From Shimia sp. (GTDB lineage Bacteria > Pseudomonadota > Alphaproteobacteria > Rhodobacterales > Rhodobacteraceae): 55,833 nucleotides of DNA. Shown piece by piece: positions 35,603 through 44,788 of this stretch. Within the stretch, counting starts at the first letter, position 1. Each line of letters begins with the position of its first letter. The notes under the pieces were generated by a model. That model did no database searches. It was given only the letters and a program-made list of their open reading frames with translations, and was not told the origin of the DNA. Location: NCBI GenBank assembly GCA_024224295.1, contig JAAENN010000082.1, positions 1 through 55,833 of the forward strand, read 5' to 3'. The translations under genes were made by a program, and so were the position numbers.

Positions 35603-35622
35603 GTGAGGGGCCAGCCCCTCAC
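35603..35622. repeat. Small palindromic hairpin (REP-like)
   Basis: GTGAGGGG and CCCCTCAC flank a 4-nt loop in the 69-bp gap between convergent genes. It has no T-tract in either direction. Short GC-rich hairpins of this kind are scattered in Roseobacter genomes. Confidence 0.4.
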
Positions 35623-35652
35623 ACTCCCCGGGATATTTCCGGACTTCGAATG

Positions 35653-36606
35653 TTAAGGTGTGTGGCTGTCATAAAAGGCGGCACAGGCGTCAAAGAAATG
35701 GCTGCGGGTCTCGGGAACCTCCATCATGACTTCGTGCTCGCCGTCTTTGATGAGGTCCAGTGTGCCATTGGGCCAGCGTGCCATCCTGTCGTGAACATCA
35801 CCAGTGTGCACAATGCGTTCGTCCGTGCCAAGAAAAGTGAGGCAGGGGATATTGGGCGAAGGTAGGCCGCGCAGGTCTTTGCATTCCTTGAGCGCTTCAT
35901 ACACCCAGTTGATTGCAGGCCCAGCAAGGGAGAGATCAGGCTGCCCGGTCATTTGGCGCTGCATGTAAGCATACATGTCAGGGTCTTTTGTCAGCGTGTT
36001 GTCGTCAAACGGTTGATCCAGCACCAAGGTGACCGGAGAGGTCATTGGAGACAGTCGCCCTCCGAAGCCAATTGGCTTGCTCAATGCGCCAATTGTCCAG
36101 GCGGCGGCCCGCAGGTGGGGCGCCAGACCAATGCCCCACATCGGGGCAGAGAAGGAAGCGGTTTTGACCGGCAAGCCTTCATGTAGCGCGCGCAGGCCGA
36201 TACACCCGCCCATGGAGTGGCCAAGCAGGTGCCAAGGTTGCGGCAGGTCCAACTCACCAAGCGCAGACAGAACAGCCGCCACATCACGCTGAAAATCTGC
36301 AAAAGTCTCGACGAAGCCCACATAACGGGGATCCACCATGCGATCAGCCAATCCCTGACCGCGCCAGTCAATGGCAATCATCGCGTAGCCGCGCGCCGCA
36401 AAATCTGCGGCGGCGCGACCGTATTTTTCCACATATTCGGTGCGGCCAGGAAACAGCAGCACTGTCCCTTTCGCTGGGCCTTTGGCGTTTTCCAAAGACC
36501 AATGCGCAAAACGCAGGCGCACCCCGTCATCCGCCGTGACCCAGTATGCCTGTGCCTCAGGGCCTTCGGCAACGTCATGGTGAAAAGGCGCGCTCTGCAA
36601 AGTCAT
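35653..36606 (-). CDS. Alpha/beta hydrolase, lysophospholipase / monoacylglycerol lipase type
   Basis: 317 residues. The nucleophile elbow is LLGHSMGGCIGLRAL. A preceding segment carries the oxyanion hole (LLFPGRTEYVEKYGRAAADFAARGY), and the strand AIDWRGQGLADR is typical of the PldB/MGLL group. The late Asp (LGTDERIVHTGD) and His (IKDGEHEVMMEVPE) complete the triad. The start overlaps the SCP2 stop (TAATG), so the two are coupled, consistent with a role in lipid handling. Confidence 0.88.
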   Translation of the reverse strand: MTLQSAPFHHDVAEGPEAQAYWVTADDGVRLRFAHWSLENAKGPAKGTVLLFPGRTEYVEKYGRAAADFAARGYAMIAIDWRGQGLADRMVDPRYVGFVETFADFQRDVAAVLSALGELDLPQPWHLLGHSMGGCIGLRALHEGLPVKTASFSAPMWGIGLAPHLRAAAWTIGALSKPIGFGGRLSPMTSPVTLVLDQPFDDNTLTKDPDMYAYMQRQMTGQPDLSLAGPAINWVYEALKECKDLRGLPSPNIPCLTFLGTDERIVHTGDVHDRMARWPNGTLDLIKDGEHEVMMEVPETRSHFFDACAAFYDSHTP

Positions 36607-36896
36607 TAGGCCAGCACGCCGCCCAGCTTCATCGCCGCGCCCATGTCGCCGTCAATCGCCAGTTTGCCAGACATAAAGGCTGCGGTTGGATTCAGCTCAC
36701 CGTCGAGAATCGACTGAAAGGTGTCTGCGTCGGCGGTCATGGTCACGTCAGTTTCATCGTCGCCAGCGCGTACGCCGTCTGCGTCGATGATAATCGCGCC
36801 TTCGCCTTCGATGGCAAATTTGGCAGAGCCATCAAAGGCTTCGCCACCAAGTTTCTCGGTCAGGGCTGCCACTGCGGCGGAAATGATATCGCTCAT
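36606..36896 (-). CDS. SCP2 sterol-binding domain protein
   Basis: 96 residues, preceded by GAAGGA. The single SCP2 domain is complete: FDGSAKFAIEGEGAIIIDADGV, DVTMTADADTFQSILDGELNPTAAFMSGKLAIDGDMGAAMKL. These small cytoplasmic proteins bind lipids or acyl-CoA in a hydrophobic tunnel. It is in an operon with the downstream lipase-like hydrolase, which may act on the carried lipid. Confidence 0.92.
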   Translation of the reverse strand: MSDIISAAVAALTEKLGGEAFDGSAKFAIEGEGAIIIDADGVRAGDDETDVTMTADADTFQSILDGELNPTAAFMSGKLAIDGDMGAAMKLGGVLA

Positions 36897-36966
36897 CTGC
36901 TTGATCCTTCAAATTCTTGTGCACATGTTGGGAATCACACGCACACGGGCTACATAGATTTACGTT

Positions 36967-37560
36967 ATGGTCAACTTACGACATCTTCTCAAACCTACCG
37001 TTGCGGCATTTGTGCTTACTGTCACGGCATTTCAACCAACAGTTGCTGTTTCTCAGGAAAATGGCAAAACCGAGATGACGGGCGACGGCGAATTGTCGCG
37101 CATGATGGCAGAGCTCAAAGTGGCGGATGCCGCGCGGGCGGAACAGCTCGCCGGGCAAATTCGTCATATTTGGGATGCCTCTGGGTCGGCCTCTGCGGAT
37201 TTCCTTCTGCGCCGCGCACGCAAAGCCATTGAGATTTCTGAAATGGAAGTTGCGGTGGGGCACGCAACAGCCCTTGTCGATCATGCACCGGAATTTGCCC
37301 AGGGTTGGGCAGAGCGGGCGCGGGCCTACTATGCGTTGGACCTGTACGGGCCGGCTTTGAGTGATCTGGAGCAGGTGATTGCGCTCAATCCCTCGCATTT
37401 TGATGCGGTTATGGGATTGGCCATCATGCTGGATGAGATTGGCAAGCCCAAAGACGCCTATGAGGCCTATCAACAGGTGCAGGCTATACATCCCCATCAG
37501 GCGGGCCTAACAGAAGCTTTGGAGCGACTCGCGCCTCTGGTGCGTGGGCAGGATCTCTGA
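36967..37560 (+). CDS. Secreted TPR-repeat protein
   Basis: 197 residues. A signal peptide (HLLKPTVAAFVLTVTAFQPTVAVSQ) precedes about three TPR units (PEFAQGWAERARAYYALDLYGPALSDLEQVIALNPSHFDAVMGLAIMLDEIGKPKDAYEAYQQ). It probably works as a periplasmic scaffold. The partner is unknown. It ends 31 bp before the helicase gene and may be co-transcribed. Confidence 0.8.
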   Translation: MVNLRHLLKPTVAAFVLTVTAFQPTVAVSQENGKTEMTGDGELSRMMAELKVADAARAEQLAGQIRHIWDASGSASADFLLRRARKAIEISEMEVAVGHATALVDHAPEFAQGWAERARAYYALDLYGPALSDLEQVIALNPSHFDAVMGLAIMLDEIGKPKDAYEAYQQVQAIHPHQAGLTEALERLAPLVRGQDL

Positions 37561-37591
37561 GCCATAACTTTTAGCCAAACGGGGCAAACAG

Positions 37592-40432
37592 ATGGCCGAC
37601 TATCGGCAGATCACGGCAGTGTTGGGCCCCACCAACACAGGCAAAACCCATTATGCCATCGAACGGATGCTGGGCTATCGCACTGGGGTGATTGGCCTGC
37701 CTTTGCGGCTATTGGCGCGCGAGGTTTACGATCGCATTGTGGCGGCGCGCGGCCCCTCGGTGGTGGCTTTGGTCACTGGCGAAGAGCGTATTGTGCCGCC
37801 ACGTGCGCAATATTGGGTGGCCACTGTAGAAGCCATGCCGGAAGGGCTGGGCGCGGACTTTGTTGCGATTGATGAAATCCAGCTTTGTGCCGATCCGGAG
37901 CGTGGCCATGTGTTCACCGACAGGCTACTGCGGATGCGCGGCACTCATGAAACGCTTTTTTTGGGCAGCGATACAATGCGCGGTACAATTGCAGAACTGG
38001 TGCCTGAGGCGCAGTTCATGCGGCGGGAACGGATGTCAACGCTGAGTTACTCTGGCAGCCGCAAGATCAGCCGGATGCAGCCGCGCTCCGCGATCGTTGG
38101 GTTCTCGGTGGACAACGTCTATGCAATTGCGGAGCTTATCCGCCGTCAAAAAGGGGGCGCGGCGGTAGTGATGGGCGCGCTGAGCCCGCGCACGCGCAAT
38201 GCGCAGGTCGAACTCTACCAAAATGGGGATGTGGATTACCTTGTGGCCACAGATGCCATTGGCATGGGGCTTAACTTGGATATCGACCACGTTGCTTTTG
38301 CGTCCACCACAAAATTTGATGGTCGCCGTATGCGACCTTTGGCGCCCAATGAGCTAGCGCAAATTGCGGGCCGGGCAGGGCGGGGCATGAGCCACGGCAC
38401 CTTTGGCGTGACAGGAGAAGCACCGCCGTTGGATGAAGGTGTGGCGGAGGCCATTATGGAGCATCGCTTTACGCCAGTGCGCAAATTGAACTGGCGCAAC
38501 CCGGCACTGCAATTTGGCACGGTGGATGCGCTGATCAATTCGCTGGAGGTTGGTTCAGACGATGAATTGCTGGTCAAAGCACGGGAAGCGGACGATCTGC
38601 GCGCGCTTAAGACCGTGTCGCGCGAGGCGGAGGTTACAGCGCGGGCCAGCGACGGGAAATCGGTGCAATTATTGTGGGACGTGTGCCGCATTCCTGATTT
38701 CAGGGGCATCAGCCATGCGGAGCATGCGCAAATGATTGAACAGATTTTTGGCTTCCTGCATCAGAGCGGGCAAGTGCCGGATGATTGGCTGGCCCGGCAG
38801 GTGAAACGCCTGGATCGTGCGGATGGTGATATTGACACATTGTCGAAACGTCTGGCCTTTATCCGCACATGGACATATGTCGCACAACGTAAAAACTGGG
38901 TAAGTGACGAAAACCATTGGCGTGGAGAAACCCGCGCGGTAGAAGATCGCCTATCAGATGCTCTGCATGAGCGTCTAACTCAAAGATTTGTGGATCGGCG
39001 CACATCGGTTTTGATGCGCCGGCTCAAGCAGAAGGAGGCCCTTTTGGCCGAAGTGAATGATAAAGGTGAGGTGACCGTCGAAGGCGAATTCGTCGGTCGT
39101 CTTGAAGGATTCCGTTTTAGTGCGGACAAAGAAGCCAGCGGACAGGAAGCCAAGACGCTGAAATCAGCGAGCTTGCAGGCACTGGCGCCGCAGTTCCATT
39201 TGCGCGCGGATCGGTTTTACAACGCGCCGGATACCGAAATCGACTTTACCGAGCAGGGTGGCCTCATGTGGGGCGAGCACGCGGTGGGCAAACTTGTTGC
39301 CGGCGCGGAACCTCTGAAGCCAATGATCGACGTATTTGTCGACGAAGAAGCCGGCGCAGAAGTTGCGCAGAAGGTGGAACGCCGCCTGCAGCACTTCATT
39401 GATCGCAAGATCGCAGCGCTGTTTGAACCTCTGCTGAACCTGAGCAAAGACGAAGAGCTTAATGGTCTGGCGCGGGGTTTTGCCTTCCGTATGGTTGAAA
39501 ACCTCGGCATCATTCCACGTGGCGACGTGGCCACCGAAGTGAAAGAGCTAGATCAAGACGCCCGCGGCTCCCTGCGTAAGCATGGTATTCGCTTTGGTCA
39601 GTTCACTATCTTTATGCCACTCCTGCTAAAGCCCGCGCCAACGCGGTTGCGGCTGGTGCTGTGGTCTTTGGCGCAGGGTTTGCAGGATTTCCCAGAATCT
39701 CCTCCTCCTGGCTTGGTGACTGTGCCGACCATCAAAGAGGCCCCACGCGGCTATTACGCCATGTCCGGCTATCGGGCTGCAGGTGAGCGGGCGATCCGTA
39801 TTGATATGCTGGAGCGTCTGGCAGACATGCTACGGGCTGAAGACAGCCGTGGTGGCTTTGAAGCCAAAGCGGATATGCTGTCGATTACGGGTATGACACT
39901 GGAGCAGTTTGCTGACCTGATGCAGGGCCTTGGCTATGCAGCGGAAAAAGGCGAACGTGAAAAGGTCAAGGCAGCGCCCGAGGCTGCTGCGGCGGACTCC
40001 ACGTTGGCGGAAGCGCCGGCTGAGGCCGAGTCCGAGGCATCTGATGTGGTTGCGGCAGACGAAACTGCTCCTGAAGCTGAAGTCACCCCAGAAGCACCTG
40101 TGGACACGGAGGCTGAAGACACTGCTCCAGGCACAGAGACCCCGGCAGAACCCGAGTTGGAAGTGTTCTACACATTTACATGGGCCGGTCGTCAGGGTGG
40201 CAACCGCAACCAGCAACGTCGTGGTGGTGGCCAAGGTCAGGGCGGCCAGCGTCGCAATGAGCGTCAGGGTGACAAGCCCCGTGGTAAAGGTGGCAAGCCA
40301 AAAGGCAAAGGTGGCCCGCGTCGCGACAATGGTCCCAAACAGTTCCAGGCTCGTCCTCCTAAAAAGGAAAAGGCGATTGATCCGGACAACCCATTTGCCG
40401 CAGCGCTTATGGGGCTGAAAGGCAAGGACTAA
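37592..40432 (+). CDS. SUV3-like ATP-dependent RNA helicase with basic C-terminal tail
   Basis: 946 residues. Walker A GPTNTGKTH (12-20) and Walker B DEIQ (94-97) are in the form used by the mitochondrial RNA helicase Suv3. Motif VI is QIAGRAGRG. Suv3-type C-terminal regions follow. The last 160 residues are an acidic Ala/Glu/Pro stretch, then a Gly/Arg/Lys-rich tail (RQGGNRNQQRRGGGQGQGG, KPRGKGGKPKGKGG), which probably binds RNA. Mitochondrial Suv3 works with RNase or PNPase in RNA decay; an alphaproteobacterial homologue fits the origin of mitochondria. An RNA-binding S4 gene follows at once, with only 4 bp between. Confidence 0.88.
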   Translation: MADYRQITAVLGPTNTGKTHYAIERMLGYRTGVIGLPLRLLAREVYDRIVAARGPSVVALVTGEERIVPPRAQYWVATVEAMPEGLGADFVAIDEIQLCADPERGHVFTDRLLRMRGTHETLFLGSDTMRGTIAELVPEAQFMRRERMSTLSYSGSRKISRMQPRSAIVGFSVDNVYAIAELIRRQKGGAAVVMGALSPRTRNAQVELYQNGDVDYLVATDAIGMGLNLDIDHVAFASTTKFDGRRMRPLAPNELAQIAGRAGRGMSHGTFGVTGEAPPLDEGVAEAIMEHRFTPVRKLNWRNPALQFGTVDALINSLEVGSDDELLVKAREADDLRALKTVSREAEVTARASDGKSVQLLWDVCRIPDFRGISHAEHAQMIEQIFGFLHQSGQVPDDWLARQVKRLDRADGDIDTLSKRLAFIRTWTYVAQRKNWVSDENHWRGETRAVEDRLSDALHERLTQRFVDRRTSVLMRRLKQKEALLAEVNDKGEVTVEGEFVGRLEGFRFSADKEASGQEAKTLKSASLQALAPQFHLRADRFYNAPDTEIDFTEQGGLMWGEHAVGKLVAGAEPLKPMIDVFVDEEAGAEVAQKVERRLQHFIDRKIAALFEPLLNLSKDEELNGLARGFAFRMVENLGIIPRGDVATEVKELDQDARGSLRKHGIRFGQFTIFMPLLLKPAPTRLRLVLWSLAQGLQDFPESPPPGLVTVPTIKEAPRGYYAMSGYRAAGERAIRIDMLERLADMLRAEDSRGGFEAKADMLSITGMTLEQFADLMQGLGYAAEKGEREKVKAAPEAAAADSTLAEAPAEAESEASDVVAADETAPEAEVTPEAPVDTEAEDTAPGTETPAEPELEVFYTFTWAGRQGGNRNQQRRGGGQGQGGQRRNERQGDKPRGKGGKPKGKGGPRRDNGPKQFQARPPKKEKAIDPDNPFAAALMGLKGKD

Positions 40433-40436
40433 GCGC

Positions 40437-40829
40437 TTGAGCGCTCAGTCCCCCAACACTCCGTCCCCGAAACTGCGGGCAGACAAATGGCTTTGGCAGG
40501 CGCGGTTCTTTAAGACCCGTAGCCTGTCGGCCAAAGTCATCACCGGAGGTCATCTTCGCGTAAATGGACAGAAAATCGCCAAGGCCAGCTATGGTGTGAC
40601 GATTGGTGACGTTTTGACCTTCCCGCAGGCCAAACGTGTGCGGGTTATCAAGGTGGCCGCGCTTGGCGACCGGCGCGGCCCAGCACCCGAAGCGCAAACA
40701 TTGTATGAAGATTTGACGCCTGAGGAGAAACTTGTTCCCCGCAGCCCTGGCTCTGACGGAAAAGGGCGTCCCACCAAACGTGATCGCCGCAATCTCGATC
40801 TTATGAAGTCTTCCCCGCTTGAAGATTGA
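40437..40829 (+). CDS. RNA-binding S4 domain protein (HslR/Hsp15-like), TTG start
   Basis: 130 residues beginning at TTG 40437, with AAGGA 8 nt upstream. No in-frame ATG occurs before residue 122, so a non-ATG start is needed. The S4 domain (KLRADKWLWQARFFKTRSLSAKVITGGHLRVNGQKIAKASYGVTIGDVLTF) matches Hsp15, which rescues stalled 50S subunits with attached nascent chains. The tail is basic (KGRPTKRDRRNLDLMK). The gene is tightly linked to the helicase, so both probably work in RNA or ribosome quality control. Confidence 0.85.
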   Translation: MSAQSPNTPSPKLRADKWLWQARFFKTRSLSAKVITGGHLRVNGQKIAKASYGVTIGDVLTFPQAKRVRVIKVAALGDRRGPAPEAQTLYEDLTPEEKLVPRSPGSDGKGRPTKRDRRNLDLMKSSPLED

Positions 40830-40881
40830 GCGACTCTGATTTAGTCAGGCCAGTAACCCGACTACAAGTGAGCTAACCCAA

Positions 40882-41220
40882 ATGACTTATGTCGTTACCG
40901 ACAACTGCATCGCGTGCAAGTACACGGACTGCGTAGAGGTATGCCCGGTAGATTGTTTTTACGAAGGTGAAAACACGCTGGTTATCCATCCTGATGAATG
41001 TATTGACTGTGGTGTATGTGAGCCTGAATGCCCGGCAGATGCAATCCGTCCGGACACCGAGCCAGATATGGAAGTATGGGTGGAGTTCAACCGCAAATAT
41101 TCCGAGCTTTGGCCTGTGATCATCTCTAAGAAAGAACCGATGCCGGGCTATGAAGAGAAAGACGGGGAACCCAACAAGCTGGAGAAATATTTCTCTGAAG
41201 CGCCGGGCGAAGGCGGGTAA
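40882..41220 (+). CDS. fdxA: 7Fe ferredoxin FdxA
   Basis: 112 residues. The two cluster motifs are [18 protein letters not shown] and [12 protein letters not shown], the [3Fe-4S]/[4Fe-4S] arrangement of the Azotobacter FdI type with the long C-terminal extension ([16 protein letters not shown]) usual for FdxA. It is a soluble low-potential electron carrier. The ribosome-binding site is weak. A short hairpin (41231-41238/41242-41249) follows the stop but lacks a clear T-tract. Confidence 0.95.
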   Translation: MTYVVTDNCIACKYTDCVEVCPVDCFYEGENTLVIHPDECIDCGVCEPECPADAIRPDTEPDMEVWVEFNRKYSELWPVIISKKEPMPGYEEKDGEPNKLEKYFSEAPGEGG

Positions 41221-41516
41221 GCTATTCAACACAGGCCGATTCGGCTTGTAATTGGGACAAGACTGCTGTCCAAGCTGCATAAATCAGCCCTAAGGTGCTG
41301 ATACTAAATCACAAAATGCCTGTGAAAGTCTGTCGCGCTTTCAAGGGCATGATTTTTGTGTTATGTTGCTGTTACAGAGGACATAACTGCCTGAGAGCCA
41401 TCCCCGCATTTGCTGAGGGTGGCTTTTTCTACCAGAGGACATTCCGTGTCGGGAAACTCTCTTTCCCGAGCGCAATTTTTGTCTGGCAGGATGGGGGCTC
41501 ACAAAGGAAGTACTGC
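41221..41516 (+). promoter_or_regulatory. carD leader region with attenuator-like hairpin and repeated box
   Basis: No gene lies in these 296 bp. The region holds an inverted repeat GTTATGT/ACATAAC (41360-41366/41381-41387), then a terminator-like hairpin (AGCCATCC with GGGTGGCT, 41396-41403/41417-41424) followed by TTTTT, then a perfect 8-bp hairpin TCGGGAAA/TTTCCCGA (41449-41456/41462-41469). The decamer CAGAGGACAT occurs twice, at 41375-41384 and 41433-41442, once on each side of the terminator-like hairpin. The carD ribosome-binding site (AAAGGAAG) follows. It may be a regulated 5' leader. Confidence 0.45.
41396..41428 (+). terminator. Terminator-like hairpin within the carD leader (possible attenuator)
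   Basis: An 8-bp stem with one G:U pair and a 13-nt loop runs directly into TTTTT. It lies 89 bp before the carD start codon, so it could end a short RNA or act as an attenuator. Confidence 0.5.
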
Positions 41517-42026
41517 ATGAGCAAATCCAAGAAGAACGAGTTCAGCCCGAACGAATATGTTGTCTATCCGGCACATGGCGTAGGGCAAATCATCTCCATC
41601 GAAGAGCAAGAAGTTGCAGGTATGCAGCTGGAGCTTTTCGTGATCTCGTTTGAGAAAGACAAAATGACCCTGCGGGTGCCCACCAACAAAGCCACTGAGA
41701 TTGGCATGCGGTGTCTGAGCAGCCCAGACGTGATTGACCAGGCGATGAAGACCTTGAAGGGCAAAGCCAAGGTCAAGCGCGCCATGTGGTCCCGCCGCGC
41801 GCAGGAATATGAGCAGAAGATCAACTCCGGTGATCTGATCGCGATCGCCGAGGTTGTGCGCGACCTGTACCGCACCGACGATCAACGCGAGCAGAGCTAT
41901 TCCGAGCGTCAGCTTTATGAAGCCGCACTCGAGCGCCTGACCCGCGAAGTGGCCGCCGTTGCCGATGGTGATGAAGCCGCCGCCGCGAAGAAAGTGGACG
42001 ACGTGCTGGTGTCCCGCGCCGCGTAA
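41517..42026 (+). CDS. carD: CarD/CdnL-family RNA polymerase-binding regulator
   Basis: 169 residues from ATG 41517 (AAAGGAAG upstream). The N-terminal RNA-polymerase-interacting Tudor-like domain reads FSPNEYVVYPAHGVGQIISIEEQEV...LELFVISFEKDKMTLRVPTNKA. The helical DNA-binding C-terminus includes KRAMWSRRAQEYEQKINSGDLIAIAEVVRDLYR. CarD/CdnL proteins stabilise open complexes at many promoters, including rRNA ones, and are often essential in alphaproteobacteria. Confidence 0.93.
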   Translation: MSKSKKNEFSPNEYVVYPAHGVGQIISIEEQEVAGMQLELFVISFEKDKMTLRVPTNKATEIGMRCLSSPDVIDQAMKTLKGKAKVKRAMWSRRAQEYEQKINSGDLIAIAEVVRDLYRTDDQREQSYSERQLYEAALERLTREVAAVADGDEAAAAKKVDDVLVSRAA

Positions 42027-42044
42027 GCGTCGTTTGACAGCTTC

Positions 42045-42080
42045 AAAAGGGATCGCGCCTTTGGCTGCGGTCCCTTTTTT
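42045..42080 (+). terminator. Intrinsic terminator of carD
   Basis: The stem AAAAGGGATCGC/GCGGTCCCTTTT (one G:U) has a GCC/GGC inner part and ends in TTTTTT at 42075-42080. Confidence 0.85.
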
Positions 42081-42148
42081 GTGCGCAATCAAACCGTTGC
42101 GCGGCACTCTGTGTTGGCGTTTACTACCCGAGAGGGGAGAAGCGAAAC

Positions 42149-42912
42149 ATGGAAAACCTCAAGGCAACGGTTGAGCGGCTCTATACGGATCACACGCCGG
42201 GTGCGGTGCAGTTCCGCTATGCGCTGATTATTTTCGACTTTGTCACCATTCTGTTTTTCATCGCCACTGCCCATGTGCCCTACGGCCCGGGCCTGATCCT
42301 CGCCAGCCGTCTGACGGGGGTGATCATCTGTCTGGATCTGATTGCCCGTTGGTGGGTGGCAGAGGATCGTCGGTTTTTTCTCACGCGGATTTATACCCTT
42401 GCCGATGTGGTTGTGGTTGGCTCGCTGTTTATTGATCCGTGGTTGTCTGGCGATCTGGCCTTTTTACGCGTGCTACGCGGCTTATCCACTCCTACCATCT
42501 GCTTTATGATTTGCGCCGCGACAGCCGCTGGTTCCGCACGCATGAGGATGCAGTGATCGCGACCATCAACCTGTTTGTGTTTGTCATGGTGACCTCGGCA
42601 TCTTCGCTGGTGTTTTTCATCGACAAAGAGGCCACCGCCACGCCCTTTATTGATGCGATGTATTTCACTGTGGCGACACTTACGACCACTGGATACGGCG
42701 ACATCACGCTGGACAGTCCGGGAGGCAAGCTGTTCTCGATCTGTGTGATGGTCGGGGGTGTGGCGCTATTTGTGCAACTGGCGCAGGCGATCATCAAACC
42801 ACAAAAGGTGCGTCACAAGTGTGACAACTGCGGCCTTCTGCGCCACGATCCGGACGCCGTGCACTGCAAACACTGTGGCGCCACGATCTGTATCGAGACG
42901 GATGGTGCTTAG
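42149..42912 (+). pseudogene. Voltage-sensor-like K+ channel with zinc ribbon, broken by a 1-nt frameshift
   Basis: The gene starts at ATG 42149 with GAGGGGAG upstream. The first frame gives S1-S4-like helices (QFRYALIIFDFVTILFFIA to LAFLRVLRGL); after about 42480 the correct sequence continues in another frame (RLIHSYHLLYDLRRDSRWFRTHEDAV). The pore helix and selectivity filter ATLTTTGYGDIT lie in this second part, followed by the inner helix and a C-terminal zinc ribbon (CDNCGLLRHDP...CKHCGATIC). The total length of 764 nt is one short of 255 codons, so one missing base explains it. The intact protein would be a 254-residue K+ channel. The lesion is either a real pseudogene or a sequencing error. 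Confidence 0.8.
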
Positions 42913-43673
42913 AAATACTGTGCCAGAATCACGAGGGTGAAGAGCAGGGTGATTTCAGTGATTTGCTGGGTTGCGCCCAAAACATCGCCAGTCTGACCGC
43001 CAATTTTCACCCGCGCTGTGGCGGAGCACAGTGCGGCCATGACAAAAGCGACACCTGCAAGGATCACGCCGGGCACTCCGACGCAACCAAAGGCGGTGAC
43101 ACCGGCAAGCGCAAAGCCGGTGAGCGCGCCTGTGCGCGGTGCGCGACCTTGAGAGTGGCTCAACCCATCGGTGCGGGCATGAGGCAGGGCGGCCATCACC
43201 AGCGTCATATTGGCGCGAGACAGCATCGCCACGGCCAGAAGCCCAAACAGCCAAACGTCAGCCTCAAGCAGAATCGCAATGGCGCCCCAGCGCGCGGCAA
43301 TAGACAGGCACAGCGCAATCACACCGTAGGCCCCAATATGGCTGTCGCGCATGATTTCTAGCCGTCGGGCTTTCTCCCAGCCGCCCCAAAAACCATCTGC
43401 GGTGTCCGCCACCCCATCTTCGTGCATGGCCCCGCTCATCACAATCATCGCGGTGAGCCAGACCACTGCCGACAAGACCGGTGGCAATCCGATGAATAAC
43501 AAAGCGGCAGTTGGTAGAGCCGCCAGCAGCGCCAGAGCCGCCCCTGCAATGCTATAGGCCCAGGCGGCGCGGGCGCCACGGGAGAAATCCGCCTTCACTG
43601 GTAGGCGCGTCAAAAGCGCCAAGGCGGTGTTGATATCGCGGGGGCGAAACGGTGACGTGTCGGAACTGGCCAT
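42909..43673 (-). CDS. cobS: Adenosylcobinamide-GDP ribazoletransferase
   Basis: 254 residues with about seven membrane segments. The signature GAMHEDGVADTADGFWGGWEKARRLEIMRDSHIGAYG is complete. CobS joins adenosylcobinamide-GDP and alpha-ribazole to make coenzyme B12 at the membrane. It is divergent from cobT, which makes the ribazole phosphate precursor. Its last four bases overlap the K+ channel remnant. Confidence 0.95.
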   Translation of the reverse strand: MASSDTSPFRPRDINTALALLTRLPVKADFSRGARAAWAYSIAGAALALLAALPTAALLFIGLPPVLSAVVWLTAMIVMSGAMHEDGVADTADGFWGGWEKARRLEIMRDSHIGAYGVIALCLSIAARWGAIAILLEADVWLFGLLAVAMLSRANMTLVMAALPHARTDGLSHSQGRAPRTGALTGFALAGVTAFGCVGVPGVILAGVAFVMAALCSATARVKIGGQTGDVLGATQQITEITLLFTLVILAQYF

Positions 43674-43756
43674 ACCTGCGTCTTTTTCCTTGCTTGCCGG
43701 GGGCTTGATATGAGGTAAACAGCGCTAACGTTAAAAATTCAACAGGAGCCCGGCCA

Positions 43757-44767
43757 ATGTCCGCAGAATTCACCTCTTTGGCGGAGTTTCAACAGATTGT
43801 GACGGCCGCGCCGGCTGTCGATCAGCAGGCTCTAGGCGAAGCTGAGGCACGCAATGGTCAGCTGACAAAGCCACCCGGAGCTTTGGGTCGCTTGGAAGAC
43901 ATGGCGATTTGGTATGCAGGCTGGCGCAGTAACCCGCGCCCCAGCATCGACGCGCCGCAGGTGATTATCTTTGCTGGCAACCATGGTGTGACCGCGCAAG
44001 GGGTTTCGGCTTTCCCGGCGGAAGTCACGGCGCAGATGGTGCTGAACTTCCAACACGGTGGCGCAGCGATCAATCAGCTAAGCAAAGCGGCTGGGGCTGA
44101 TCTCGATGTAATCGCGCTGGATCTGGAGACGCCCACGGCGGACTTCACCCAAGGCCCGGCGATGAGCGAATCCGAGGTTGTGGCGGCGCTTCAGGCTGGC
44201 TGGAATGCGGTGAAGGATGATACGGACCTTTTGGTTGTAGGCGAAATGGGCATTGGCAACACTACCAGCGCGGCTGCGATTGCCCATGCGCTCTACGCTG
44301 GTGAGGCGGAAGAGTGGGTTGGACGCGGTACCGGCGTGGATGAGGCTGGTCTGGCGACCAAAGCGCGTGTGGTGCGCGAGGGCGTTGCCGCCAACAACGC
44401 ACCCAAAGGTCTGGAAGCGCTGCGGTGCCTTGGTGGGCGCGAGCTGGCCGGTATGGTTGGTGCCATGGCGCGCGCACGTGTGCTGCGCATTCCTGTGATC
44501 CTCGATGGCTTTATTGCAACTGCAGCCGCCGCCGCTTTGGGCGAAGAGGTGGATGATGCACTGGACCACGTGATCGCGGGTCACGTGAGTGCAGAAAGCG
44601 CGCATCCGGCGTTGCTGGCGCAGCTTGGCAAAGAGCCAATCTTGAGCCTCAACATGCGTCTGGGTGAAGGCTCCGGCGCGGCTGTGGCGATCATCATCCT
44701 GAAGGCGGCAGTGGCGTGCCATTCCGGCATGGCCACCTTTGCCGAAGCCGGTGTGTCCGACAGCTAA
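43757..44767 (+). CDS. cobT: Nicotinate-nucleotide-dimethylbenzimidazole phosphoribosyltransferase
   Basis: 336 residues (AGGAG upstream). Family signatures are [61 protein letters not shown] and [19 protein letters not shown]. CobT activates dimethylbenzimidazole to alpha-ribazole phosphate for the lower ligand of B12. The 83-bp gap to cobS is too short for a cobalamin riboswitch. Confidence 0.96.
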   Translation: MSAEFTSLAEFQQIVTAAPAVDQQALGEAEARNGQLTKPPGALGRLEDMAIWYAGWRSNPRPSIDAPQVIIFAGNHGVTAQGVSAFPAEVTAQMVLNFQHGGAAINQLSKAAGADLDVIALDLETPTADFTQGPAMSESEVVAALQAGWNAVKDDTDLLVVGEMGIGNTTSAAAIAHALYAGEAEEWVGRGTGVDEAGLATKARVVREGVAANNAPKGLEALRCLGGRELAGMVGAMARARVLRIPVILDGFIATAAAAALGEEVDDALDHVIAGHVSAESAHPALLAQLGKEPILSLNMRLGEGSGAAVAIIILKAAVACHSGMATFAEAGVSDS

Positions 44768-44788
44768 ACCAATTGGATCGGAGCGCGT

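Noticed and set aside
42439-42556. Programmed -1 frameshift in the K+ channel gene
   Set aside because: The only slippery-looking run (CCTTTTTA) does not fit X-XXY-YYZ in the needed frame, and no following pseudoknot is evident. A one-base deletion is simpler.
43674-43756. Cobalamin riboswitch between cobS and cobT
   Set aside because: The gap is only 83 bp, and no B12-box-like sequence (GCCACTG-type) is present.
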